The notes: generated from the sequence alone by a model not told the origin. A DNA stretch of 64,000 nucleotides from Streptomyces flavofungini (GCF_014650815.1 NZ_BMVR01000016.1:1-64000); one strand, 5' to 3'. Counted from the first letter of the stretch, positions 17,358 through 26,297 are shown. Made by a program: numbers and translations.

Positions 17358-18620
17358 ATGAGGCATTTGTCACGTCAGGGTGCGCGTACGGGATCACGTC
17401 GGATGTCGCGCCGGGCGTTCACGATGGCGGCGGCCTCGGTGGCCGCGGGGCTCGCGATGGCGGAAGGTGCGGCGGCGCTGCCGTCGGCGGGGCGCCGGGG
17501 CCGGGAGCTGCGCGGCATGTGGGTGGCCACGGTGGTCAACATCGACTGGCCCTCGAAGCCGGGCCTGTCCGCCGAGGACCAGCGCGCCGAACTGATCGCC
17601 TATCTCGACGAGGCGGTCCGCAGACGGCTGAACGCGGTGGTCCTCCAGGTGCGGCCGACGGCCGACGCGTTCTGGCCCTCGCGGTACGAGCCGTGGTCGG
17701 AGTGGCTGACGGGCACCCAGGGCAAGGACCCGGGCTGGGACCCGCTGGGCACCGCCGTCCGGGAGGCGCACCGCCGGGGTCTGGAGCTGCACGCCTGGTT
17801 CAACCCGTTCCGGATCGCCATGCACACCGACCCCGGCCGCCTCGTCCCGACCCACCCCGCCCGGCTGCACCCCGAGTGGGTCGTGCCGTACGGCGGGAAG
17901 CTCTACTACAACCCGGGCCTGCCCGAGGTGCGCCGGTTCATGCAGGACGCGATGCTCGACGCGGTCCGGCGCTACCGCCTGGACGCGGTGCACTGGGACG
18001 ACTACTTCTACCCCTATCCCGTCGCGGGCCAGACCTTCGACGACGACGAGGCGTTCGCGCGGTACGGCGCCGGCTTCCCGGACCGGGCCTCGTGGCGGCG
18101 CGACAACATCGACCGGCTGGTGCGGGAGATGGGCCGCCGGGTGCACCGGATCCGCCCCGGCACCCGGTTCGGCATCAGCCCCTTCGGGGTGTGGCGCAAC
18201 ATCGCGACCGACCCGACGGGCTCGGACACGCGCGCGGGCGTGCAGACGTACGACGACCTGTACGCGGACACCCGCGGCTGGGTGCGGAAGGGCTGGATCG
18301 ACTACATCTGCCCGCAGCTCTACTGGCACATCGGCCTGGCCGCCGCCGACTACGCCAAGCTCGTGCCCTGGTGGGACGAGGTGGCGCGGGGCACCGGCGT
18401 GCGGCTGTACGTGGGGGAGGCGCTGTACAAGGCGGGCGATCCGGCGCAGCCCGCCCCCTGGCAGGACCCGGCCGAGCTGTCCCGGCACCTGACTCTCGCC
18501 GCCGGGTACCGGCAGGTGCGCGGGCACATCTTCTACTCGGCGAAGCACGTCGTGGCCGACCGGATCGGCGCGATGCAGCGCGTCGTGGACGACCACTACA
18601 CGTACCGGGCCGACGGCTGA
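17358..18620 (+). CDS. Secreted family-10-like glycoside hydrolase (DUF187/YngK type)
   Basis: A 420-aa protein with a twin-arginine signal (MSRRAFTMAAAS, Arg pair at 18-19, hydrophobic core to about 40). The rest is a TIM-barrel DUF187 hydrolase: RGMWVATVVNIDWPSK at the start, then FNPFRIAMH, WDDYFYPYP and the downstream FGISPFGVWRNIA strand, all characteristic of this family. DUF187 enzymes are thought to cleave glycans such as peptidoglycan-derived or cell-wall polysaccharide. GAGGGG lies 7 nt before ATG 17358. A bidirectional terminator follows. Confidence 0.87.
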   Translation: MRHLSRQGARTGSRRMSRRAFTMAAASVAAGLAMAEGAAALPSAGRRGRELRGMWVATVVNIDWPSKPGLSAEDQRAELIAYLDEAVRRRLNAVVLQVRPTADAFWPSRYEPWSEWLTGTQGKDPGWDPLGTAVREAHRRGLELHAWFNPFRIAMHTDPGRLVPTHPARLHPEWVVPYGGKLYYNPGLPEVRRFMQDAMLDAVRRYRLDAVHWDDYFYPYPVAGQTFDDDEAFARYGAGFPDRASWRRDNIDRLVREMGRRVHRIRPGTRFGISPFGVWRNIATDPTGSDTRAGVQTYDDLYADTRGWVRKGWIDYICPQLYWHIGLAAADYAKLVPWWDEVARGTGVRLYVGEALYKAGDPAQPAPWQDPAELSRHLTLAAGYRQVRGHIFYSAKHVVADRIGAMQRVVDDHYTYRADG

Positions 18621-18664
18621 GCGACGCCGGTCCCGTGCCTCGGCCCGTCCCGGGCCGGGGTGGT

Positions 18665-18691
18665 GGACCCGGGCCTTCCCGGCCCGGGTCC
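18665..18691. terminator. Bidirectional terminator between convergent genes
   Basis: GGACCCGGGCC (18665-18675) and GGCCCGGGTCC (18681-18691) are perfect 11-bp inverted copies around TTCCC. It sits in the 76-nt gap between the convergent glycoside hydrolase and DUF1918 genes and can serve both. Confidence 0.75.
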
Positions 18692-18696
18692 GGGGT

Positions 18697-18894
18697 TCAG
18701 TCCTCGTCTGCGGCGAAGCGGCGCACGACGGTGTCGGGCCCCGGCGACATGAGGGTCTCGTGTCCGTCGTCGAACCGCACGCGGTAGGGCGGCGCGCCGT
18801 TCTCGCCGAGGATCTCGATGACCTCCGCCGTCCGGTCGTGCTGCCCGACGATCCTGCCGTGGATCAGCAGCCGGTCGCCCACGGATGCATGCAT
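18697..18894 (-). CDS. DUF1918 domain protein
   Basis: A 65-aa protein starting MHASVGDRLLIHGRIVG and containing PPYRVRFDDGHETLMSPGPD, the DUF1918 signature. The fold is a small SH3-like barrel. GGAGG lies 9 nt upstream of ATG 18894; an in-frame start at 18921 would lack this site. The function is not known. Such genes are common stand-alone units in Streptomyces. Confidence 0.85.
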   Translation of the reverse strand: MHASVGDRLLIHGRIVGQHDRTAEVIEILGENGAPPYRVRFDDGHETLMSPGPDTVVRRFAADED

Positions 18895-18973
18895 GGGGAG
18901 TGCCCTCCTCGTCGGGATCACAACGGTGGCGGTGCGTGGCCGTCAGTGTACGACCGGTGGTGGCCGCCTGGCC

Positions 18974-20026
18974 CTACCCGCGTGCCCGTTGGGTCACGGC
19001 GATGCAGACCAGTACCGCCACGGCCGTCAGCGGCGCGGCGGGCGTCAGGGTCTCGCCGAGCAGGAACAGCGACCAGCCGAGGGTGAGCAGCGGCTGGGCG
19101 AGCTGGAGTTGGCTGGCCTTCGGGATGCCGATGGCGGCCATGCCCCGGTACCAGACGAGCAGGCCGAGGAACTGGGAGCCGATCGCGAGGTAGAGCACGC
19201 CCGCCGTGCTGTGCCAGGTGAGCTGGAACGGCTCGTGGCGCAGCGCGATCACCGCCCACACGATGTTGAGCGGCAGGCACAGGACGAGCGCCCAGCCGAT
19301 GACCTGCCAGCCCGGCATGTGGCGGGCGAGGCGGCCGCCCTCGGTGTACCCGGCGGCGCACACGACGAGCGCCCCGAACAGATACAGGTCGGCGGTCGAC
19401 AGGGCGCCCCCGCTCTGCTGCACCGTGAACCCGGCCACCGCCACGGCCCCCGCGATCGCCGCCGCCCAGAACGTACGGGACGGCCGTATCCCGGTGCGCA
19501 GCGCGGAGAACACGGCGGTCGTGAGCGGGAGCAGTCCCACGACGACCGCCGCGTGCGCGGTACTCGACGTCTGCAACGCCAGTGACGTCAGCAGCGGGAA
19601 CCCGACCACGACACCGCCACCGACGACCGCGAGTCCGCCCCAGTGGGCGCGGGGCGGCAACGGCACCCGCAGCGCGAGGAGACAGCCGCCCGCGATGACG
19701 GCACTGAGCGCACAGCGCAGCGCGACGAGACTCCAGGGGCCGATGCCTTCGAGGCCCCAGGCGGTGGCGGGGAAGGTGAGGGAGAAGGCGATGACGCCCA
19801 GGGCGGCTTGTGCCGTGCCCGCGCGGCGGCGGTCGGGGGTGGCGGGTGCCGGGGGCGCGCCGACGGGCTGCGCGGCCGCGTCGGGCTTCGCGGCGCCGGG
19901 GGTCTTCGCGGCGCCGCCAGCCCCTGCGCTCCCGGCGGGCGTGCGGGTCGCGACCGTCTCGTCGGGGGCGGGCTGGGTGTCGACCGCTATCCGTCGCGGG
20001 GCAGTAGCGCTATCCTGTGCTCTCAT
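18974..20026 (-). CDS. EamA/DMT-superfamily transporter
   Basis: A 350-aa membrane protein with a Pro/Ala-rich cytoplasmic N-terminus (about 1-70) and about ten transmembrane helices in two EamA repeats. It resembles RhaT/YdcZ-type metabolite exporters. The start codon at 20026 overlaps the start codon of the divergent MocR gene, and no other ATG, GTG or TTG lies close downstream. The divergent arrangement suggests that the MocR protein controls this transporter. The substrate is unknown, possibly an amino compound. Confidence 0.85.
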   Translation of the reverse strand: MRAQDSATAPRRIAVDTQPAPDETVATRTPAGSAGAGGAAKTPGAAKPDAAAQPVGAPPAPATPDRRRAGTAQAALGVIAFSLTFPATAWGLEGIGPWSLVALRCALSAVIAGGCLLALRVPLPPRAHWGGLAVVGGGVVVGFPLLTSLALQTSSTAHAAVVVGLLPLTTAVFSALRTGIRPSRTFWAAAIAGAVAVAGFTVQQSGGALSTADLYLFGALVVCAAGYTEGGRLARHMPGWQVIGWALVLCLPLNIVWAVIALRHEPFQLTWHSTAGVLYLAIGSQFLGLLVWYRGMAAIGIPKASQLQLAQPLLTLGWSLFLLGETLTPAAPLTAVAVLVCIAVTQRARG

Positions 20027-20033
20027 GCATGAG
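20022..20033. promoter_or_regulatory. 12-bp palindrome covering two divergent start codons
   Basis: CTCATGCATGAG is perfectly symmetrical and contains the ATG of the EamA gene (minus, 20026) and the ATG of the MocR gene (plus, 20025). TATCCT (20011-20016) lies 8 nt before the MocR ATG, so that transcript is probably leaderless. An operator role is inferred. Confidence 0.5.
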
Positions 20034-21464
20034 CGTAGCAGTGTGGGTGAGTTGGCACAGAAGCTGCGGGGGGAGCTGAACCGCTACTCTCCGGGTGAGA
20101 AGCTGCCGTCCAGTCGGGTGTTGGTGGAGCGGTTCCGGGTGAGTCCGGTGACTGTGTCGCGGGCGCTCGCGCAGCTCGCCGCGGAGGGGCTCGTCGTCAC
20201 GCGGCCCGGTGCCGGGGCGTTCCGGGCGGAACCGACGGGGGCGAGTGAGGCCGTCGTCGGTGACACCTCCTGGCAGGAGGTGACGCTCAGTGCGGACGCC
20301 ATGACGGACGTCGTACCGCGGTCCGTCGACGCCACCGGCGTCCTCGCCACCCTCGCCGCGCCACCGCCGGGCGTCATGGAGTTCAACAGCGGCTATCTGC
20401 ACCCGGCGCTCCAGCCCGAGCGCGCCATGGCCGCCGCGCTCGCCCGCGCGGGCCGCCGCCCCGGCGCCTGGGACCGGCCCCCGGTCGAGGGCCTGCCCGA
20501 ACTGCGCGAGTGGTTCGCGCGCGGCATCGGCGGCGCGATCACCGCCGCCGAGGTCCTGATCACCTCGGGCGGCCAGAGCGCCCTGACGACGGCGCTGCGC
20601 GCCCTCGCCCCGCCCGGTGCGCCCGTCCTGCTGGAATCGCCCACCTATCCGGGCCTGTTGGCGATCGCGCGGGCCGCCGGACTGCGCCCGGTGCCGGTGC
20701 CCGTGGACACCGACGGCGTGCGCCCGGAGCTGCTCGCCGCCGCGTTCCGGGCCACCGGGGCGCGCGTGTTCGTCTGCCAGCCGCTGTTCCAGAACCCCAC
20801 CGGCGCCGTGCTGTCCGCCGCGCGCCGCCCGGAGGTGCTGCGGATCGCCCGCGAGGCGGGCGCGTTCGTCGTCGAGGACGACTTCGTACGCCGACTCGTG
20901 CACGAGGACGCGGGCCCGCTGCCCCGGCCCCTCGCGTCCGACGACCGGGACGGCGTGGTCGTGCACGTCTGCTCGCTCACCAAGGCGACCTCGCCGAGCT
21001 TCCGGGTGAGCGCGCTCGCCGCGCGCGGGCCCGTCCTGGAACGGCTGCGCGCCATCCAGGTCGTCGACCACTTCTTCGTGCCGCGTCCGCTCCAGGAGGC
21101 CGCGCTCGAACTCGTCGGGTCCCCGGCCTGGCCGCGTCATCTGCGGACCGTGGCGGTCGAGTTGCGCAACCGCAGGGACGCGATGGCGGCGGCGCTGCGC
21201 CTGCGCCTGCCCGAACTGGCGCTGCCGCACATCCCGGTCGGCGGCTACCACCTGTGGCTGCGGCTGCCCGACGGCACCGACGAACTGGCCCTCGCGGCGG
21301 CGGGGTTGCGCGCCGGGGTCGCGGTCGCGCCCGGTCGGCCCTACTTCGCGGCGGAGCCGCCGGCGGCCCACTTCCGGCTGAGCTTCGCGGCGCTCGCGGG
21401 CGCGGGGGAGATCGCGGAAGGGGTACGCAGACTGCGACAGGCGTGCGACGAGGTGCTGGTGTGA
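20025..21464 (+). CDS. MocR-type regulator (GntR winged helix fused to aminotransferase fold)
   Basis: A 479-aa protein. Residues about 8-75 form a GntR winged helix (LAQKLRGELNRYSPGEKLPSSR, FRVSPVTVSRALAQLAAEGLV). The remainder is a fold-type I aminotransferase-like domain with a predicted PLP lysine in VCSLTKATSPSFRV and an Asp in the QPLFQNPTGAVL/VEDDF region. MocR proteins use PLP or an amino compound as a signal. It is divergent from an EamA exporter with overlapping start codons, so it is likely the local regulator. Probable leaderless mRNA. Confidence 0.9.
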   Translation: MHERSSVGELAQKLRGELNRYSPGEKLPSSRVLVERFRVSPVTVSRALAQLAAEGLVVTRPGAGAFRAEPTGASEAVVGDTSWQEVTLSADAMTDVVPRSVDATGVLATLAAPPPGVMEFNSGYLHPALQPERAMAAALARAGRRPGAWDRPPVEGLPELREWFARGIGGAITAAEVLITSGGQSALTTALRALAPPGAPVLLESPTYPGLLAIARAAGLRPVPVPVDTDGVRPELLAAAFRATGARVFVCQPLFQNPTGAVLSAARRPEVLRIAREAGAFVVEDDFVRRLVHEDAGPLPRPLASDDRDGVVVHVCSLTKATSPSFRVSALAARGPVLERLRAIQVVDHFFVPRPLQEAALELVGSPAWPRHLRTVAVELRNRRDAMAAALRLRLPELALPHIPVGGYHLWLRLPDGTDELALAAAGLRAGVAVAPGRPYFAAEPPAAHFRLSFAALAGAGEIAEGVRRLRQACDEVLV

Positions 21465-21611
21465 CAGGGGACGCGCGGCCGGGGCGCCGCGAGCGGGCGG
21501 CGGACGAAGGGTGGGTGAGGGGCGAACGAGGGCCGGGTGAGGGGCGGGCGAGCGGCGAAAGCGCGGGGAAAGACGCTCGACGCCAGCCGTCGTCCCTGCC
21601 AGTCTCACGTC

Positions 21612-22073
21612 ATGACCGACGAGTATGTTGCCCCTGACGGAAGCGAGTACGCCCTCCCCGACGGGTACGAGCTGTCCACCGACCCCGCCCGCCTCGACCT
21701 CGTCCGCATCCACGAGTGGCTCTCCACGGACGCCTACTGGTCCATGGGCAGGCCCCGCGAGAAGCAGGACGCGGCCGTCGCCGGTTCGCTCAACTTCGGC
21801 GTGTACGAGGAGGCCTCGGGCAGACAGGTCGCGTACGCGCGCGTGGTGACCGACCACGCGACCTTCGCCTACCTCTGCGACGTGTACGTCGACCGCGCGG
21901 TGCGCGGCAAGGGGATCGGCGTCGCGCTCGCCGCCGGGGTCCGCGACCACCTCGCCCCGTACGGGATGCGCAGGATCCTGCTCGCGACCGGGGACGCGCA
22001 CGGCGTGTACGAGAAGGTGGGGTTCGCGGGGATCGACAACCCGCGGCAGTGGATGGTGCTCGGGGAGCAGTGA
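21612..22073 (+). CDS. GNAT family N-acetyltransferase
   Basis: A 153-aa protein. It has the acetyl-CoA-binding motif VYVDRAVRGKGIGVALAAGVRDHL (in two parts, residues about 95-118) and the C-terminal Tyr segment VYEKVGFAGIDNP. This is the short one-domain GNAT type. ATG 21612 is used; the in-frame GTG/ATG further upstream lie in Arg/Gly-rich non-coding-like sequence. The acceptor substrate is unknown. Confidence 0.82.
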   Translation: MTDEYVAPDGSEYALPDGYELSTDPARLDLVRIHEWLSTDAYWSMGRPREKQDAAVAGSLNFGVYEEASGRQVAYARVVTDHATFAYLCDVYVDRAVRGKGIGVALAAGVRDHLAPYGMRRILLATGDAHGVYEKVGFAGIDNPRQWMVLGEQ

Positions 22074-22247
22074 GGGCGCGGCGGGCGGTGGCGGCGTGTG
22101 CCGCCGCGCCGCGGCGGAGAGCCCCGCGGGGCCGCGGTCGGGCGTGCTGCCCGGCCGTGGCGGAATGTCGCGGGCCGGGACGGAGTCCTGTCGCGGTCCC
22201 GCCCGCACCCCCTTGACCGCGGGCACCACGCGCCCCACGATCACCGC

Positions 22248-22823
22248 ATGCACGTTGGCGTGACGCTCATAGCGGCCGCGCGCGGCGCCGCCCTGCTGGC
22301 CGAGCGGTTCGACGACGACCGGCCCCTCGACGAGGCGGGCTGGCACGAGGTGCGCCGCGCCGCCCCCGCGCTGCTCCCGCTCGGCGTGGCCGAACTGCGC
22401 TACTGCTCGCCGACCCCGCGCAGCCGCGCCACCGGGGACGCCCTCGGCCTCGCGCCGCTCGCCCAACCCGCCCTGAGCGACTGCGACATGGGCCGCTGGC
22501 GCGGATACACCCTGGCCGAGGTGGCCGCGGGCGAGCCGGGTGGCGTCGACGCCTGGCTGCGCGATCCGCGGTCGGCGCCGCACGGCGGTGAGTCGCTGTT
22601 CGCGTTCATCATGCGGGTCGGCGGCTGGCTCGACACCCGGCCCGTCGGGGACGGCGCCCGGGTCGTCGCGGTGGCCGAGCCCGCGGTGGTGCGGGCGGCG
22701 CTCGTGTACGCCCTGCAGGCGCCCCCGTCGACGTACTGGAACATCGACGTCGGCCCGCTGTCGACGGTGACCCTCGCCGGGGACGGCCGTCACTGGAGCC
22801 TGCGGATCGGGGCGGTGGCGTAG
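22248..22823 (+). CDS. Histidine-phosphatase-fold protein lacking catalytic histidines
   Basis: A 191-aa protein with the overall plan of the phosphoglycerate mutase/histidine phosphatase superfamily: a first strand (VTLIAAARGAAL), LDEAGWHEVRRAA, YCSPTPRSRATGDALGL, GGESLFAFIMRV and a second strand (VVAVAEPAVVRAAL). The catalytic RHG is replaced by AARGA, and the second His (usually VTHG) by AEP. It is therefore probably not a working phosphatase and may bind a ligand or protein. ATG 22248 is preceded by no strong binding site. Confidence 0.72.
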   Translation: MHVGVTLIAAARGAALLAERFDDDRPLDEAGWHEVRRAAPALLPLGVAELRYCSPTPRSRATGDALGLAPLAQPALSDCDMGRWRGYTLAEVAAGEPGGVDAWLRDPRSAPHGGESLFAFIMRVGGWLDTRPVGDGARVVAVAEPAVVRAALVYALQAPPSTYWNIDVGPLSTVTLAGDGRHWSLRIGAVA

Positions 22824-22861
22824 GCCTCGCCCGGCACGCGGGCGGTGCCTCGGGCCCGGGG

Positions 22862-23386
22862 TCAGAGCAGGCGCGTGTAGTCCGTCGTCAGGAGCAGGTC
22901 CTTGGCGGGGCCCGCGACCCGCCACCGGGTGCGCCAGCGGGCCGCGTCGTACACCTCGAACGCGCCCCGGTACAGGTCCGCCGCGCACGGGTGGTCCGCG
23001 GTGTGCCGCCCGGTGCGCAGGTCCAGGTCGTGGAAGAAGCGGCCGTCGGCGAAGTCGACGCGGACCGTGCCCGCGCCGGTGCCCGGCAGGAAGCGGAGCG
23101 TGCGCTCGGCGGGGCGGGCGACGCCGTGCCAGGTGAACGTGCCGGACTCGTGGTGCAGCAGGCCGGTGCCGTCCTGCCCCGCCCCGTCGAGCGGCGTGAA
23201 CAGGGTGGTGCCCGTGAACCGCCCCGCCGCCCCGTCGCCCGCCGTATCCGCCGCCTTCGCGTAGTCCCGCACCGTGCGCTCGACGTGCCAGCCCCCGGCC
23301 AGGTAGCCGAGGGTGTCCGGCACGGCGTGCACGAGGGCCGTCACGGCGGCGGAGAACTCGGCGGAGCGCTCATCGGAGAGGGGCAT
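22862..23386 (-). CDS. DUF6314 family protein
   Basis: A 174-aa soluble protein with alternating Arg/Asp and aromatic residues. It contains YLAGGWHVERTVRDY near the start, a central LLHHESGTFTWHG and the FFHDLDLRTGRHTADHPCAADLYRG segment, ending in TTDYTRLL. This is the pattern I associate with DUF6314, a small beta-barrel protein of unknown function in actinobacteria. It is convergent with the histidine-phosphatase-like gene (38 nt apart). Confidence 0.7.
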   Translation of the reverse strand: MPLSDERSAEFSAAVTALVHAVPDTLGYLAGGWHVERTVRDYAKAADTAGDGAAGRFTGTTLFTPLDGAGQDGTGLLHHESGTFTWHGVARPAERTLRFLPGTGAGTVRVDFADGRFFHDLDLRTGRHTADHPCAADLYRGAFEVYDAARWRTRWRVAGPAKDLLLTTDYTRLL

Positions 23387-23447
23387 GCCCGCAGGCTACC
23401 CGGAAGGCTCTTTGTCGACTTGCCTCCCGCTGTCGCGGCTCGGGGTG

Positions 23448-24437
23448 TTACTTGTCGACGACCTTCAGGCTGTTCTCGTCGTAGCGCGTCCCGGCGATCC
23501 CGTCCGCCGGGGCCGCCGCCTCGATCGCGGCCAGCTCGGCGGCGGACAGTTCGAGCGTCGCCGCGGCCACGTTCTCCTCCAGGTACTTCTGGCGGCGCGT
23601 GCCCGGGATCGGCACCACGTCGTCGCCCTGGTGCTGCACCCAGGCGAGCGCGAGCTGCCCGGCCGTGACGCCGCGCCGGGCCGCGAGGTCGTTGAGGGTG
23701 TCGACGATGGCGAGGTTGCGCTCCAGGTTGCCGTCGGCGAACCGGGGCTGGGTCCGCCGGATGTCGTCCGCCGCCAGGCCGTCGACGGAGGTGACCCGGC
23801 CGGTCAGGAAGCCGCGGCCGAGCGGCGAGAACGGCACGATGCCGATGCCGAGCTCCCGGCAGACCGGCGCGATTTCCTCCTGCAGGTCCCGCGTCCACAG
23901 CGACCACTCGCTCTGCAGCGCCGCGACGGGGTGCACGGCGTGGGCGCGCCGGATGGTGCGCGCGCTGGCCTCGGACAGGCCGAGGTGGCGCACCTTCCCG
24001 GCGGCGACGAGTTCGGCCATGGCGCCGACGGTCTCCTCGATCGGCACGTCCGGGTCGACGCGGTGCACGTAGTAGAGGTCGATGTGGTCGACGCCGAGGC
24101 GGCGCAGCGAGGCGTCGCAGGCCTGGCGTACGTACGCGGCGTCGCCCCGGATCTCGATGGGCTCGCCGAGGCGGTTGGCGAAGCCGAACTTCGTGGCGAG
24201 CACGGCCTGTTCGCGTCGGTGGCCCGCGAGGGCACGGCCGATCAGCTCCTCGTTGTGCCCGCCGCCGTAGTAGTCGGAGGTGTCGAGCAGGGTGACGCCG
24301 AGGTCGAGCGCGCGGTGGATGGTGGCAGTCGACGTGGCGTCGTCCGAGGCCCCGTAGGCATGGCTCATCCCCATGCAGCCGAGCCCCTGCGCGGAGACGG
24401 TGAGGGCGCCGAGCCTGCGGGTGGGCATGCCGGTCAT
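23448..24437 (-). CDS. Aldo/keto reductase
   Basis: A 329-aa (beta/alpha)8 NADPH-dependent oxidoreductase. The catalytic tetrad is readable: D52 and Y57 (LLDTSDYYGGG), K83 (ATKFG), H125 (LYYVHRVD). The NADP-binding end contains PIPGTRRQKYLEENVAA. It resembles the general AKR group acting on aldehydes and quinones. AGGAGG lies 6 nt before ATG 24437. Upstream is a promoter with the long spacer and dyad expected for MerR control, although no merR gene adjoins it. Confidence 0.93.
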   Translation of the reverse strand: MTGMPTRRLGALTVSAQGLGCMGMSHAYGASDDATSTATIHRALDLGVTLLDTSDYYGGGHNEELIGRALAGHRREQAVLATKFGFANRLGEPIEIRGDAAYVRQACDASLRRLGVDHIDLYYVHRVDPDVPIEETVGAMAELVAAGKVRHLGLSEASARTIRRAHAVHPVAALQSEWSLWTRDLQEEIAPVCRELGIGIVPFSPLGRGFLTGRVTSVDGLAADDIRRTQPRFADGNLERNLAIVDTLNDLAARRGVTAGQLALAWVQHQGDDVVPIPGTRRQKYLEENVAAATLELSAAELAAIEAAAPADGIAGTRYDENSLKVVDK

Positions 24438-24473
24438 GTCGTACCTCCTGGTGAAGCGGTGTTCTTGGGCGTG

Positions 24474-24504
24474 ACCTTAGGAGTTGAAGCGCACTCCACC
24501 GCAA
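24474..24504 (-). promoter_or_regulatory. MerR-type promoter of the aldo/keto reductase gene
   Basis: Read on the minus strand: TTGCGG as -35 (24504-24499), a 19-nt spacer, then TAAGGT as -10 (24479-24474). The spacer holds the dyad GGAGT-N8-ACTCC. A 19-bp spacer with a central inverted repeat is the hallmark of MerR-family activated promoters. The remainder of the 231-nt divergent gap to the peptidase gene shows nothing else clear. Confidence 0.55.
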
Positions 24505-24668
24505 ACGGCTTTCCGCGCGGCGGCGGGAGTACGGGGGCTGTCCCCAGGGCCGGGGCTCCTGCTCGCCGGATGGCCGGCCGGGGCGCGGGTTCGTAGCGTG
24601 CTGGCGGACTGCCCGGCCGGATCTCCCCGGACCGCGAGCACCGCCCGCACCACGCCCCGAGGAGCACG

Positions 24669-26297
24669 ATGCGCGCCACCACCACGACCACCGCCGGGCT
24701 CGGCCTGGCCGCCGTCCTCACGGGTGTCCTGCCCGCGCAGGCCCTGGCCGAGCGGCCGGCACCACCGGCCCCCGCCGGCCGCGCCGCGTCGGCCGCTCCG
24801 TCCGGGCCGGGCACTCCGGGCCAGGCCGCGCTCGCCAAGTACCGCACCCAGCACCTGACGTGGACCGCGTGCCCCGCCTCCCAGAAGGAGCTGAACGCGG
24901 CGGGCGCCCGCTGCGCCGACGTCACCGTCCCCCTCGACTACGCCGACCCGCACGGCCGCACCATCAAGGTCGCCGTGTCCCGCATCAAGGCGACCGCACC
25001 CGAGAGCGAGCGGCGCGGCGTCCTGCTGTCCAACCCGGGCGGCCCCGGCGGCACCGGACTCGCGTACACCCTCGCGCTGCGCCCCGCCCTCAAGGACGTC
25101 GCGGGCCGCTACGACCTGATCGGCTTCGACCCGCGCTTCCTCGGCGCGAGCACCCCGATCACCTGCGACCCGGCGCACAGGCCCGCCCCGCCCGAAACGA
25201 CGAGCCCGCGTGCGGACTTCGAGGCGGCGGTGCGCGACGGCCGCGAGGACGCGCGCCGCTGCCACGCCCGCGGCGACAACGCGGCCCTGCTGCCGGGCGC
25301 CTCCTCGCGCAACGTCGCCCGCGACATGGACGTGATCCGGGCGGCCCTCGGGCAGCGCACCCTCTCGTACTACGGCGTCTCGTACGGCGCCGACCTGGGC
25401 GCCGCCTACGCGCAGTTGTTCCCGCGCCGCGTCGACCGGTTCGTCATCGACTCCGTCACCGACCCCGCCGCCACGCAGTACGAGCAGTTCCAGCGGTCGG
25501 GGGCGCCCGCCGAGCGCGCCCTGGACGAGTGGGCCGCCTGGACGGCGCGGCACCACCCGACGTACCGGCTCGGCCGCAGCGCCCGCGCCGTGCGCGCCCG
25601 CGTCGAGGAAGTCCTCACGCACGCCGAGCGGCGGCCGCTGGCCGTGGCCGGGCAGCGCCTGACCGCGCCGCTGCTGCGGATGATCCTCAAGCAGCCGCTC
25701 ACGCAGCAGGAGAACGACCCCCTGGTGGCCTCGCTCGTACGCGACCTCGTCGCCGCCGACCGCGGCGAACTCACCGAACCGGGCCCCGAACTCGCCGCCA
25801 TGCTCAAGATGCTGAACTCGCCCGAGGCCGCCGACAGCATGCTCGGCGGCACGTTCTTCATGTGCGGCGACGGCGGCTGGCCCGCCGGGGGCTGGCCGAC
25901 GGCAACGGAGACGTACTGGCGGAACAGCGTGCGCAGCCGCGCCACGGAGCCCGTCTTCGGGCCGTTCGTCAACGGCATCACGGCGCCGTGCCAGTTCTTC
26001 GAGAAGCCGCCGCGCGAGCCCGGCGTGACCGTCGACAACGACGTACCGGTTCTGATGCTCCAGGCCAGGCGCGACCACACGCGCTTCGCGGACGCCCTCG
26101 CCATGCACCGCGCGCTGCGCGGCTCCCGCCTGGTGGCCACCGACATCCGCGGCCACGGCGTGTACGGCCGCGAGATCGACGGACTGACCCGGGTGCCGTG
26201 CGCCGAGCGCGCCGTCAACGACTACCTCGGGGGCGGCGAACTCCCGGAGCGCGACCGCGCCTGCCCGGCTCCGCGGGTCGGCCGGCCCCGGTCGTGA
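24669..26297 (+). CDS. Secreted alpha/beta hydrolase, tripeptidyl aminopeptidase type
   Basis: A 542-aa exported serine peptidase of the SlpD/SlpE/Tap group, which removes N-terminal tripeptides. A signal peptide (about 1-28, ALA) is followed by a Pro-rich spacer, then the hydrolase. The nucleophile is S238 in GVSYG. The oxyanion strand NPGGPGGTG and FDPRFLGAS (usually FDPRGxGxS) are visible, and the late DHT and HGVYG segments supply Asp and His. Cys residues in the C-terminal cap region fit an extracellular disulfide protein. The stop is directly followed by the stop of the convergent SDR gene. Confidence 0.9.
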   Translation: MRATTTTTAGLGLAAVLTGVLPAQALAERPAPPAPAGRAASAAPSGPGTPGQAALAKYRTQHLTWTACPASQKELNAAGARCADVTVPLDYADPHGRTIKVAVSRIKATAPESERRGVLLSNPGGPGGTGLAYTLALRPALKDVAGRYDLIGFDPRFLGASTPITCDPAHRPAPPETTSPRADFEAAVRDGREDARRCHARGDNAALLPGASSRNVARDMDVIRAALGQRTLSYYGVSYGADLGAAYAQLFPRRVDRFVIDSVTDPAATQYEQFQRSGAPAERALDEWAAWTARHHPTYRLGRSARAVRARVEEVLTHAERRPLAVAGQRLTAPLLRMILKQPLTQQENDPLVASLVRDLVAADRGELTEPGPELAAMLKMLNSPEAADSMLGGTFFMCGDGGWPAGGWPTATETYWRNSVRSRATEPVFGPFVNGITAPCQFFEKPPREPGVTVDNDVPVLMLQARRDHTRFADALAMHRALRGSRLVATDIRGHGVYGREIDGLTRVPCAERAVNDYLGGGELPERDRACPAPRVGRPRS

